A stretch of 64,000 bases of DNA from JBAZOB01 sp041648895 (lineage in GTDB: Bacteria; Patescibacteriota; JAHJAL01). The translations under genes were made by a program, and so were the position numbers. Of this stretch, positions 24,217 to 32,883 are shown piece by piece. Numbering within the stretch: position 1 is the first letter of the stretch; each line of letters begins with the position of its first letter. The stretch is taken from NCBI GenBank assembly GCA_041648895.1, contig JBAZOB010000001.1, positions 33,078-97,077 of the forward strand, read 5' to 3'. Below the pieces are notes generated by a model. That model did no database searches, had not been told where the DNA came from, and saw only the letters and a list, made by a program, of their open reading frames with translations.

Positions 24217-27200
24217 ATGACAAAATTAAAATTACAATTTGATGCCAATCAGGAATTTCAAAAACAAGCTGTGGATGCGATAGTTGATGTTTTTGACGGG
24301 CAACCTTTGAAGCAATCAAAGTTTACGGTATCAGTGGCGGATGGTTCGTTGTTTGGTAAAAATACGGAGTTGGGGTATGCCAACAAATTGGATTTGATGC
24401 CGGAAGATTTGTTGAAAAATGTGATCAAGATTCAGGACCGGAATCATTTGAAAAGAAGTGAGGGTTTGTTGGATGCGGATTATGGAGTGCCAAACTTTGC
24501 GATTGAGATGGAGACGGGGACTGGCAAGACTTATGTATATACGCGGACTATATTGGAATTGAATAATAAATACGGTTTTACCAAGTTTATCGTCGTGGTC
24601 CCAAGTGTGGCTATCCGTGAAGGCGTGAATAAATCTTTGGATATTACCAAGGATCATTTTGAAGAGTTGTATCAAGGGCAGAAGTTTAATTATTTTGTAT
24701 ATAATTCAGATCGTTTGACGGAAGTGCGCAATTTTGCGACCAGTGATTCAATCGAAATCATGGTTATCAATATTGATGCATTTCGCAAAGGATTTGAAGA
24801 GGACAACAAGAGTAACAAGAATGCGACAAGGATACACAAAGAACAGGATAAGTTGGAAGGACGACGGCCGATTGAATTTATCCGTGATACCAATCCAATT
24901 GTGATTATTGATGAGCCACAGTCGGTTGATAATACCGAGAAATCCAAAGAGGCAATCAAGGCGCTCAATCCAATGTGTATCGTGCGGTATTCGGCTACTC
25001 ATAGAAATACCTATAATTTGATGTATCGACTTGGTCCGATCGAGGCTTATGAAAATAAATTGGTAAAAAAGATTGAGGTGGTAGCGGTGGAAGGAATGGG
25101 CAGTGGTCCATATATGAAGCTGGAAAAAGTACAAAAAGCGCCTAATGGATCTTATTCGGCGGATGTGGTTTTGAGCGTGTTGGATAAAAAAGGCGAAGCG
25201 AAAATAAAGAGAGTAAAAATCAATACCGGTAAGCGTAAGAGTTTTTTTGATGTGTCCGGACAAAATGAGATATACAAAAATTATGTGGTGACAAATATCA
25301 GTATTGAATCCGGAATGGAATATATTGAGTTTGAGACGGGTGATATCTTGAAGCTGAATCAAAATACAGATGATTTGGAAATTAAGCGTACTCAAATCAG
25401 GTCCACAATCGAATCACATTTGGAAAAGGAATTGAGATTGTTGGATAAAAATATCAAAGTTTTGTCACTTTTCTTTTTGGATCGAGTAAATAATTATCGG
25501 GAATATCTTAATGAAGGTGGATTCAAGAAGGGAAAATACGCGCAGATTTTTGAGGAAGAATATGTGAAGATAATTAAATTGCCAAAATATAATCAACTTT
25601 TTGTAACTGAAAAATCCAAACAATATGCTTTGTGTGAGGATGTTGACAAAATTCATGATGGATATTTTGCGCAGGATAAGAAGGGTGTATTCAAAGAATC
25701 GCGAGGCGAGGGTTCGAGTCAAGCTGATGAGAGTGCGTATGATTTGATCATGAAAGAAAAAGAGACACTATTGAGTTTTGATACTCCATTGAGATTTATT
25801 TTTTCGCATTCAGCTTTGAAAGAAGGTTGGGACAATCCAAATGTGTTTCAGATTTGTACCTTGGTGGAGAGTGCAGACACCATGACCAAAAGGCAGAAGG
25901 TGGGGCGGGGTTTGCGGTTGCCGGTCAATCAATCCGGAGAAAGAATATTTGATGACAATATCAATATTTTGACGGTGGTGGCCAATGAGAGTTTTCAGAG
26001 TTTTGCTGAGAATTTGCAAAGAGAGATTGAAAAGGATACCAATACCAAATTTGGAGTAGTGGAAGAGCGATTGTTTGAGAATATTTTGTTTGAAAAAGAA
26101 GGTAAGGTCGGAGAGTTGGGTTATAAAGAGTCAAAAGAAATTTGTGAGTATTTGAGAGAGCAAGGTCTGGTGGACAAAAATGGTAAAGTGAAGGACGAAT
26201 TGAGACAAATAGTGGCTCGGGAAGAAAGTGGCGAAGATGCCTTGGTTTTGCCAATGAAGTTTGTACCAATCAAAAAGAAAATAGTGGAACAGATAAAGAC
26301 AACATTGAAACGATTGCCAATAGTAGATAGCAAAAAGAAAGAAAAGGTATCGATCAATAAGCAGGTGTTTTTGAGTGATGATTTCGTTGAATTGTGGAAT
26401 AGGATCAAATACAAGACTGTCTATAAGTTGGACTTTAATAGTGCAACATTGATTGAGAATTGTATTCATGAGGTCCGAAAGATGCCGGAAATTAGGTCCA
26501 ATGCGATCGTGGCGCGCTGGATTGATTTGCAGATTGACAAGAGGGGCGTGACATTCGATGAACCAAAAAAGATTCGTGATTATGTGCGTGAAAAATATGA
26601 CCAAAAGCAGTTGCCGGATATTTTGCGTTTTATTGCCACTTATACAGGACTTAAAAAAAGATCGATCGCGGATATCTTGCTAAGGTCCCAGACCATAGAT
26701 GCTTTTTATATCAATCCGCAGGAATATATGGAGCAAGTGATTCAGATAATCAATATTGAGAAAAGAAAGCTGATTGTGGACGGTATTAAATATGACAAGA
26801 TTGGTGACGATGTTTTTTATCAACAAGAATTGTTTGAAAATGAAGAGTTGATTGGTTATCTCAAGGACAATGCTATTCAGGTAGAAAAGAGTGTTTATTC
26901 TCATGTGATTTATGATTCGGATATTGAGATGACTTTTGCCGAAAGACTGGAAAATGATGTTGATGTAAAACTTTACGCCAAATTACCTGATTGGTTTAAA
27001 ATTGAAACTCCATTGGGTGATTACAATCCGGATTGGGCGATATTGTTGGAAAAGAATGGAGTTGAGAAGTTGTATTTTGTGATCGAGACAAAGGGGTCTA
27101 TTTTGTCGGAAGATTTGCGACCGATAGAGCAGGGAAAGATAGAGTGCGGGCAGAAGCATTTTAAAGCGCTAGGGACCGGAGTGAAGTTTGAGAAGGTGAG

Positions 27201-27234
27201 AAGTTATGAGGAGTGGCGAGGCATAATTAGATAA
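24217..27234 (+). CDS. type III restriction endonuclease subunit (Res)
   Basis: 1005 residues. Helicase motifs: Walker A ETGTGKT (99-105), DEPQ (232-235), RYSATHR, and motif VI QKVGRGLRLP. The C-terminal nuclease signature is PD-(D/E)xK: NPDW (937-940) and IETKG (956-960). With Mod it forms the type III complex that translocates or diffuses along DNA and cuts when two head-to-head unmethylated sites communicate. All catalytic motifs are intact, so the system looks functional. Confidence 0.93.
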   Translation: MTKLKLQFDANQEFQKQAVDAIVDVFDGQPLKQSKFTVSVADGSLFGKNTELGYANKLDLMPEDLLKNVIKIQDRNHLKRSEGLLDADYGVPNFAIEMETGTGKTYVYTRTILELNNKYGFTKFIVVVPSVAIREGVNKSLDITKDHFEELYQGQKFNYFVYNSDRLTEVRNFATSDSIEIMVINIDAFRKGFEEDNKSNKNATRIHKEQDKLEGRRPIEFIRDTNPIVIIDEPQSVDNTEKSKEAIKALNPMCIVRYSATHRNTYNLMYRLGPIEAYENKLVKKIEVVAVEGMGSGPYMKLEKVQKAPNGSYSADVVLSVLDKKGEAKIKRVKINTGKRKSFFDVSGQNEIYKNYVVTNISIESGMEYIEFETGDILKLNQNTDDLEIKRTQIRSTIESHLEKELRLLDKNIKVLSLFFLDRVNNYREYLNEGGFKKGKYAQIFEEEYVKIIKLPKYNQLFVTEKSKQYALCEDVDKIHDGYFAQDKKGVFKESRGEGSSQADESAYDLIMKEKETLLSFDTPLRFIFSHSALKEGWDNPNVFQICTLVESADTMTKRQKVGRGLRLPVNQSGERIFDDNINILTVVANESFQSFAENLQREIEKDTNTKFGVVEERLFENILFEKEGKVGELGYKESKEICEYLREQGLVDKNGKVKDELRQIVAREESGEDALVLPMKFVPIKKKIVEQIKTTLKRLPIVDSKKKEKVSINKQVFLSDDFVELWNRIKYKTVYKLDFNSATLIENCIHEVRKMPEIRSNAIVARWIDLQIDKRGVTFDEPKKIRDYVREKYDQKQLPDILRFIATYTGLKKRSIADILLRSQTIDAFYINPQEYMEQVIQIINIEKRKLIVDGIKYDKIGDDVFYQQELFENEELIGYLKDNAIQVEKSVYSHVIYDSDIEMTFAERLENDVDVKLYAKLPDWFKIETPLGDYNPDWAILLEKNGVEKLYFVIETKGSILSEDLRPIEQGKIECGQKHFKALGTGVKFEKVRSYEEWRGIIR

Positions 27235-27384
27235 TAAAATACCATATTAGTCAACTAAATATTAAAACATAATGTTTAGGTATTGCATAGGTTTATATGG
27301 TTTGTTAAAATAATAATAGAGTATCAAAAATTATAGTAGATTTTTGGATGATGCTCTTATTATTATTTTTTTTGTGAGGTGATT

Positions 27385-28494
27385 ATGGTAAAAAGAGGTT
27401 ATCGTATTTATAAGTTAAAAAAGTGGCCGGAAGACAGAGAATGGAAACATATTTTTGTTGCTGAGGTAGCATTAAAGAAAGGTCGAAAAAAGAAAGTTGA
27501 AGTGAAAATGTTTCGTAAAGATGATAACTCTAATGTTTTTAATTTTGAGTTAGAACAAGGATCTGGTAATAGTTGGAATTTAGTGGAAAAAGAAAAACAA
27601 AAGAAAAATACAAAATGGTTTGATGCGTTTTTCGGTCCAAATTTTGTGCATGTTTATAAACATATTTCTAAGCAGGTGTATGTAATAAGTGTTGAGGATT
27701 CATGTCCTGATGCTAATGATGATTTTTTATTGTTAGGAAATTATATTGTATTTAGTGATGAGATGAGTAGGAAAGACATTGATAATGAGATCAAGAAGTT
27801 AAATTGTGTGGTTAGGGGTCAAGTTAATTTTTATGATGTTGTTATGATTAAGAATTATAGTTTTTACGGGAAAAAAATAAGAGCGAATGATTGTTTTAAG
27901 ATAACTGGTTCGAAGGGTCAATCAACAAGAAGGTTTGTGGATTCTGTCACTAATTACCTTTATCCAGCCGAAGTTGATTATTTAACATATAAATATCTTA
28001 TGCAAAAAAATGAATTGGTTTTACCGGCTTTAGTACATTATCAGCAAGCTATTGAGAAGTATTTCAAGTTTTTTAGTTGGTATTTTTATAATATAGAACC
28101 TACAACCGGTGCGGATACTCATAAATTTGAGAAAGTTATCGAGGGAACTGATTTGGGAGATGTAATTCCTATAAAGACAAAGGAAATTTTTAAGGAAATT
28201 TGTGATGAGTTTTATGGTTATCGTTATTATAATGGGAAATTAAAGCCTAAAAAGATAGAAGAAATAGAAAATGCTTTGGATGATTTTGTTTGTGAGTTTT
28301 GGGTATTACTTATGAGTTCAATATTTCCGTATCATTATAAAATATTTAGGTCGGCTGGGTATTCTCATGCAATATTGTTGCCGAGAATTTACCAGTCTAA
28401 TGGCAAATTGAGAGAGAAATATTTACATATAGTAAAGAGGAATAATGCGCATTTTGAGAAAATGGGGAAATTATTTAAGAAAAGTAAATTTTGA
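27385..28494 (+). CDS. HEPN-like domain protein
   Basis: 369 residues from ATG 27385, preceded by a clear GAGGTG ribosome site; GTG 27379 overlaps that site and is unlikely to be the start. The N-terminal half is unassigned. The C-terminal half has VHYQQAIEKYFKFF (from 217), the helix typical of HEPN domains, and FRSAGYSHA with an R-x5-H pair (Arg322, His328) that fits the HEPN nuclease Rx4-6H pattern, although it lies later than usual. HEPN proteins are often RNases in toxin-antitoxin or phage defence. It is directly followed by a small gene with its own strong SD. Base composition is markedly AT-rich. Confidence 0.55.
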   Translation: MVKRGYRIYKLKKWPEDREWKHIFVAEVALKKGRKKKVEVKMFRKDDNSNVFNFELEQGSGNSWNLVEKEKQKKNTKWFDAFFGPNFVHVYKHISKQVYVISVEDSCPDANDDFLLLGNYIVFSDEMSRKDIDNEIKKLNCVVRGQVNFYDVVMIKNYSFYGKKIRANDCFKITGSKGQSTRRFVDSVTNYLYPAEVDYLTYKYLMQKNELVLPALVHYQQAIEKYFKFFSWYFYNIEPTTGADTHKFEKVIEGTDLGDVIPIKTKEIFKEICDEFYGYRYYNGKLKPKKIEEIENALDDFVCEFWVLLMSSIFPYHYKIFRSAGYSHAILLPRIYQSNGKLREKYLHIVKRNNAHFEKMGKLFKKSKF

Positions 28495-28503
28495 GGAGTT
28501 AGT

Positions 28504-28821
28504 ATGAATGATGAAGAGCTGATTTTGAAGGTTTTATACGAAAAACCCAATAAACCAGAAAATGTTGTTAAAAGTAAGCATGTTAAATTTGAAGAGTTGA
28601 AGATTGCATATTTTGATGATGATAATGTGCCGGATTCCAAATTGCCGGATTATGAGAACAGAATAAATTCATTATTGGATGATTTGAGAGAACTCAAAGA
28701 GAGAAGCTTAATTGAATTTGTAGGTGGCACAAATGCAGTTGAGCCACTTAATATCTTTATTACTGAAAAAGGGAAAGAATACTATGTTGAAATGTATAGG
28801 AATGAAAATCATGACGAATAG
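28504..28821 (+). CDS. small winged-helix-like protein paired with the HEPN-like gene
   Basis: 105 residues, starting 9 bases after the HEPN-like gene with SD GAGGAG. LLDDLRELKERSLIEFVGG, then NIFITEKGKEYY, looks like the end of a winged-helix fold (recognition helix, wing, ITEKG-x-x-Y). It could be a DNA-binding partner or antitoxin of the preceding gene. This is inference from position and shape; I do not recognise the family. Confidence 0.6.
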   Translation: MNDEELILKVLYEKPNKPENVVKSKHVKFEELKIAYFDDDNVPDSKLPDYENRINSLLDDLRELKERSLIEFVGGTNAVEPLNIFITEKGKEYYVEMYRNENHDE

Positions 28822-28843
28822 ATAGTATTAAGACTATTCTATT
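28817..28843. terminator. likely bidirectional terminator between convergent genes
   Basis: AATAGATAGT (28817-28826) pairs imperfectly with ACTATTCTATT (28833-28843), with T-rich and A-rich edges. It sits in the 12-base gap between the HEPN pair and the convergent rep gene and includes the stop codons of both. Confidence 0.45.
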
Positions 28844-29979
28844 TTAAGATCTGTAATTTTTGTTGGTATAAATTCATTTAATCGCTTTCTTATATCAATT
28901 AACAGATTATATTTACTGTTTTCGGGGATGTGGAGTTTGAAAATTTTTCTTTTCAGTCTGTACCAATAGCTATGATCGGGGCCGGAATCAATAATATTTC
29001 TCAGCCGATCATAACTGCCGGAATTTATGGCCAAAATTACCGCGGATAATTCAAGTAAATCGCGGTTTTTTAATTTGGGGTTGTTTTGCCTGATGGTTTC
29101 AATGGTCTCGATGGCGGATTTGTCTTGGAGTAATAGGATTGCTTTGTTTTCGGTGAGTATGGACCAGTAGTAAAGCAGGATTTTTTGAGAGATTGACTGA
29201 CTGAATAGTTGTTTGAAGCTTAATTCGGTTCTGATATTGATTTTTTTGAATATTGATTTGATTTTGGAGGTCTTATTTAACCTGATTTCCAGCCGGAGGA
29301 TGTTGCGGTGTTTGGGTTGGTTTAATTCATCTAACAGATTAAGCTGGATGGAATTGTCATTTTCAATTGATCGCTTGTCGGATATTTTAGCCAGTCCCAA
29401 TTCTTTGATTTTGTCGTATATGGCTATTTCGTAGCTGTTGGCGTGATAATGAAGTGATTGTCCGCCGTTTTTGAAGCGCTCACGATTGGCTTCGAGTCGT
29501 GGTAGGGGATTCAATTTGGCAAGGTCGGATATGATCATCGAGGGGGTGGTGTGGTATGGGAGAGGGACGTTTTTTGAATAGTGGATGGAGGTAATCGGGG
29601 CGTTGTCGAGTTGGATATCGAATAATTCAACTCCCATTTCTTTTAGTGTTTTTTGAAGATGGTCATGGATTTTCTGATAGTCATTGTCTGTTAATTCATC
29701 GAAGTTGTTATTGAATAGTAATTTTGGCAATGATAATTCAATCCGGAGTTTGGGAATTATACCAAATTGACCCATGACAACGATCAAGGTTAGGCGTGGT
29801 TTGTAAATTCCGGCTGATAATTCTCTTTTGCTTGGATTTTGGGTAGCTTTGATATATTCGCGCGGTTTCATATTGTTGGCTTGGTCCCAGAATCTTTTTT
29901 CTGATTTGATTGAGAACTTACTCCAATCCCAAATTGAGAATTTACCGTGTGGCAATGTTATGACTGTTGTATCGATCAT
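28834..29979 (-). CDS. rolling-circle replication initiator, filamentous phage gpII/X-like
   Basis: 381 residues. PRLEANRERFKNGGQSLHYH, then SYEIAIYDKIKEL, resembles the Phage_CRI/gene II core in which a Tyr nicks the origin, and the following LRLEIRLNKTSKIKSIF resembles the Phage_X part. Such proteins nick the plus-strand origin of filamentous phages and small plasmids. It is the last gene of a three-gene overlapping minus-strand operon with a SpoVG-like protein. The host island therefore contains an integrated or captured small replicon. Active-site assignment needs an alignment. Confidence 0.6.
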   Translation of the reverse strand: MIDTTVITLPHGKFSIWDWSKFSIKSEKRFWDQANNMKPREYIKATQNPSKRELSAGIYKPRLTLIVVMGQFGIIPKLRIELSLPKLLFNNNFDELTDNDYQKIHDHLQKTLKEMGVELFDIQLDNAPITSIHYSKNVPLPYHTTPSMIISDLAKLNPLPRLEANRERFKNGGQSLHYHANSYEIAIYDKIKELGLAKISDKRSIENDNSIQLNLLDELNQPKHRNILRLEIRLNKTSKIKSIFKKINIRTELSFKQLFSQSISQKILLYYWSILTENKAILLLQDKSAIETIETIRQNNPKLKNRDLLELSAVILAINSGSYDRLRNIIDSGPDHSYWYRLKRKIFKLHIPENSKYNLLIDIRKRLNEFIPTKITDLKIE

Positions 29980-30256
29980 CAGAATGCATTACTTTTTTAT
30001 ACTGCTTAATAATTGCTCGCTCGATCAGTGTGGATGTTTCTTTATTAATGGGGTGAAATAGTTGAATATGGTTATTGCTTACCTTTTTGGTGGGGTAGGT
30101 GAGACGATATCCGTCTTGGGTTAGTTTGCTGTGAATTCCGACCGAGCTGAGGTATATTTTGTTGTCCAATACAAAGCTGGCGAAGGCAAGCAGGCCATTA
30201 TGGGGTTTGATCGGGATTATTTGGATTTCCGTTACTTTGGTTGTTGCTTTTTTCAT
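29942..30256 (-). CDS. SpoVG-like DNA/RNA-binding protein
   Basis: 104 residues. VTEIQIIPIKPHNGLLAFAS, then FVLDNKIYLSSVGIH, YRLTYPTKK and FHPINKETSTLIERAIIKQY, follow the SpoVG pattern (HPI-x-x-E-T before a C-terminal helix). SpoVG proteins are small site-specific nucleic-acid-binding regulators. Its 3' end overlaps the rep gene by 38 bases and its 5' end overlaps the preceding small ORF by 59 bases. A role in controlling rep is inferred. Confidence 0.75.
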   Translation of the reverse strand: MKKATTKVTEIQIIPIKPHNGLLAFASFVLDNKIYLSSVGIHSKLTQDGYRLTYPTKKVSNNHIQLFHPINKETSTLIERAIIKQYKKVMHSDDRYNSHNIATR

Positions 30257-30383
30257 TATCTTGGTCCATCTCGATTAATAAATTGACATAGTTAAATAGA
30301 TTTTCAAATGCATCTTCCGCCTCAGTTTCGTTGAGGTTGGGGAAATACTTATCGGCAAGTTGTCGGCGGTTTTCGGAGAGCAT
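30198..30383 (-). CDS. small acidic protein, first gene of rep operon
   Basis: 61 residues: MLSENRRQLADKYFPNLNET, a helical middle (AFENLFNYVNLLIEMDQ) and an Asn/Pro-rich tail. Its start codon directly abuts the T-run of a terminator-like hairpin (30384-30415), implying a leaderless or processed transcript. Function unknown; position suggests copy control or partner of Rep. The unrelated gene at 36453-36722 starts with a similar MLS-x-N. Confidence 0.5.
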   Translation of the reverse strand: MLSENRRQLADKYFPNLNETEAEDAFENLFNYVNLLIEMDQDNEKSNNQSNGNPNNPDQTP

Positions 30384-30415
30384 AAAAAAATCGACTTACT
30401 TAATTGCAAGTCGAT
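30384..30415 (-). terminator. terminator hairpin abutting the start of the rep operon
   Basis: On the minus strand ATCGACTT pairs with AAGTCGAT around a 10-base loop, followed by seven T and then the ATG of the next gene. It should end transcripts of the upstream gene (30480-31211). Three TCTACTA words (30448, 30467, 30476) follow upstream in an AT-rich stretch, which could be origin iterons, but this is weak. Confidence 0.6.
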
Positions 30416-30479
30416 GATAATAAAGAAAAATTCTGAAACAGGCTATTTCTACTACTTCATAACAAATCTACTAAATCTA

Positions 30480-31211
30480 CTATTTTAAATCTTTAGTTGA
30501 GATAATGTTAATTTTGCTTTTATTGAGCTGTTCTTGGGTTATTGGATTAATAAATTGGATGCCTTCCGATGAGATATTGAAAAAGAGGTCTAGCAGTTTG
30601 CCTTTAAAGCCTAAGTCGTTAATTATTCCGTTAATAGTTCTGTTTTTATCCAGTTTAGTTTCTTTGATAACCTCTGAAGTTATTAATTCTTCGTTTTGAT
30701 GCTGGAAGAGGTATTCAATGAGTCGATGCCCGTTTTTGTTGAAATCGGGTGTGCTTAATAAAATATTGTTTAAAGTTAGTTGGCGCGTATTATCGTTAAA
30801 GTCTATTTTATAAATGACATTATCTAAATTTATGGGGTTTTGAGTAGGTTTTTGTTTAGTAAATTTCTTTTTTAGTTTGTTATGAAGGATATCAAAATTT
30901 GATAATAACATCAGTTCATAACCATCTGAATCTCTAAAGATAAAATTACGATCATGAGGTCTGCCATTTCCATCAAATGAAGTTATCGTGTTTTCGTGAG
31001 AATTGGCTAATGTTAATGCGTTAGTAGTGTATCTTGAAACCAGTTTAGCAACTTTGAAATCAATAATAAGTTTGGAAATAATTGGTTGAAACAGTCTTGG
31101 CTCTATGGTGGTATTGTCAGGTTCAATTCTTACAATTTCATTTTTTGGAGTTATTTTTGATAGCTCATGTAATTCTGATACAATTAACCACATTTTTTCT
31201 TCGTAGTTCAT
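30480..31211 (-). CDS. hypothetical protein with C-terminal winged-helix-like part
   Basis: 243 residues, no signal or membrane segment. The C-terminal ~90 residues (HRLIEYLFQHQNEELITSEV, then IKETKLDKNRTINGIINDLG) look like a winged helix. The N-terminal part is not recognised. It lies between the rep operon and the divergent AAA+ gene. A 19-base block before its start (minus strand TATAAAAAAGTAATGTATT) also precedes the rep start with one mismatch. Confidence 0.6.
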   Translation of the reverse strand: MNYEEKMWLIVSELHELSKITPKNEIVRIEPDNTTIEPRLFQPIISKLIIDFKVAKLVSRYTTNALTLANSHENTITSFDGNGRPHDRNFIFRDSDGYELMLLSNFDILHNKLKKKFTKQKPTQNPINLDNVIYKIDFNDNTRQLTLNNILLSTPDFNKNGHRLIEYLFQHQNEELITSEVIKETKLDKNRTINGIINDLGFKGKLLDLFFNISSEGIQFINPITQEQLNKSKINIISTKDLK

Positions 31212-31358
31212 AATACATTACTTTTTTATATATATAAAATTCACATCGATTATATTTTTTGATATCCATAACAATTATATCTTATAAATCATTCATTATG
31301 ATATATAAATAATAAATATGATATTATATATATAGATTAAATCTATTTATATATTAGT
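31212..31358. promoter_or_regulatory. AT-rich divergent promoter region
   Basis: This 147-base gap between divergent genes is almost entirely A and T, with runs such as TATATATATAG and TAAATAATAAATATGATATT. Several TATAAT-like words exist, and none can be singled out. No gene is visible. Confidence 0.4.
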
Positions 31359-32717
31359 ATGTCTAAGGTGAATTGGCAAAATTTTGGTTTGAAGAGTAAT
31401 CCTTATCTAACCGATCCTTTAGTGGAGGGTGGGCAATTAAACATAGATAAGGCATTTGTTGGTAGGCAAGTTGAAATACGTACTATCAATGATCAGATTG
31501 AGAGTTTAAATAATTTGTGCATGATTATAAGTGGTGATGTAGGTGTAGGAAAAACTAGTTTAGTTAATTATGTAAAATATTTTTGGAAGCATAAAGGTAG
31601 AGATAAATATTTGTTTTCATCACGGAGAGAAATTGAGGCAAACGAGAATATTTTAGATAAAAGCTCTTTTTTACTCGAAGTTATAGGTTCGATTATTGGA
31701 GAAATTGAATTGTTGGATCCTGATTTAATGAAGGATCCATTACTTGATAAAGTTAAACAATTAATAGATGTTACGCAGTCTATTTCATATAGTGGTGAGT
31801 TTTCTTTAGCTGGTTTTGGAGGTGGGGGTGGAAAAGAAACTCAGATTTCTCAACCAATTAAATTACCTTATTCGATATTGGAGAGTTATTATAAAAAATT
31901 ACTAGATTTTGTTTGTCAACATAAGATTAATTCAGTTGTTAATAGTGGATTGATTATTCATGTAAACAATTTTGATGTTGTGATGATGGAGAAGACTTCA
32001 AAGAAGAAAGTAATAAGGTTTTTTAATGAAATAAGGGATATTTTACAACAAGATAAAGTGTATTATTTCTTTTTAGGACCAAGAAATTTTTATAAGGATA
32101 TTATATCTACTCAGAAAAGGGTAAAAGGAGTATTTTTTCAATCCCCATTACAAATTAAACCATTGAGCAAGAACGATGTTGTGTCGGCATTAAATGAGAG
32201 AATGTTTTTGTTAAAATCTGAGGGAGTAGAAAAATTTATTAAACCGATTGATGATAAGGTAGTTTATCAGCTTTATGATTTGTATGACGGTGATATTAGG
32301 ATGGTTCTTTGTTCTTTGTATAATATTCTTACTCAAGTTAATGTTGCTTCTTCGAAAACTATTGGCGCAGATCGTTCGAAGGCATATCTTTGTGAGTGGT
32401 GTTGGGAGAATGTTGAGAAGTGTCTTAAAATTACTGACAAACAGAAAGATATTTTGAAATATATTTCGAGTGTAGACAAAGACATAACTCAAAACGATAT
32501 AGCTAAGGAATTTAAAATTGTTCAAACGAATGTGTCTGGTTATTATATGAAACCGTTGAGGGAAAATAATATTATTGAAGAAAAGAAGAAGGAAGGTAAA
32601 TTAACTTATTGGGGTTTGACTCGGGAATATTTGCCTCTAAAATGGATGAATGAAGTTAAAGAAAACATGGTAGATGAAAAAAAGATTGTCGAGACGCAAC
32701 TAAAATTATTTGGCTAA
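31359..32717 (+). CDS. AAA+ ATPase with C-terminal winged helix, Orc1/Cdc6-like layout
   Basis: 452 residues. FVGRQVEIRTINDQI and Walker A SGDVGVGKTSLVNYV open an AAA+ domain. The Walker B position reads LIIHVNNFD, which lacks the usual DE pair, so ATP hydrolysis may be altered. FFLGPRNFYKDI and FQSPLQIKPLSKNDV are typical sensor-region stretches. The C-terminus is a winged helix (DITQNDIAKEFKIVQTNVSG). This layout resembles archaeal Orc1/Cdc6 and mobile-element ATPases. It may serve replication or DNA transactions of the island. Confidence 0.75.
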   Translation: MSKVNWQNFGLKSNPYLTDPLVEGGQLNIDKAFVGRQVEIRTINDQIESLNNLCMIISGDVGVGKTSLVNYVKYFWKHKGRDKYLFSSRREIEANENILDKSSFLLEVIGSIIGEIELLDPDLMKDPLLDKVKQLIDVTQSISYSGEFSLAGFGGGGGKETQISQPIKLPYSILESYYKKLLDFVCQHKINSVVNSGLIIHVNNFDVVMMEKTSKKKVIRFFNEIRDILQQDKVYYFFLGPRNFYKDIISTQKRVKGVFFQSPLQIKPLSKNDVVSALNERMFLLKSEGVEKFIKPIDDKVVYQLYDLYDGDIRMVLCSLYNILTQVNVASSKTIGADRSKAYLCEWCWENVEKCLKITDKQKDILKYISSVDKDITQNDIAKEFKIVQTNVSGYYMKPLRENNIIEEKKKEGKLTYWGLTREYLPLKWMNEVKENMVDEKKIVETQLKLFG

Positions 32718-32822
32718 GTGAATATCATTTGACGTAAAGGTGTTTGTGATAGTCGATATATTAATATAATATCTGAATAGTATTTAGTTCGAAACATGTC
32801 AATAAGGGGGAGTTTCGTTTTG

Positions 32823-32856
32823 AAAGCACGCTGATGAGGCGTGTTTTTGGTATAAT
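32823..32856 (+). terminator. terminator followed at once by a -10 box
   Basis: AAAGCACGC (32823-32831) pairs with GCGTGTTTT (32839-32847) and a T-run, then TATAAT at 32851-32856. Near-identical terminators recur at 34030 and 37812, so this belongs to the repeated intergenic module. The upstream GTTCGAAACATGT and GGGAGTTTCG match a diverged copy of the module's first half. Confidence 0.75.
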
Positions 32857-32883
32857 TAAACAAATAAAATTAATATTCTGGTA

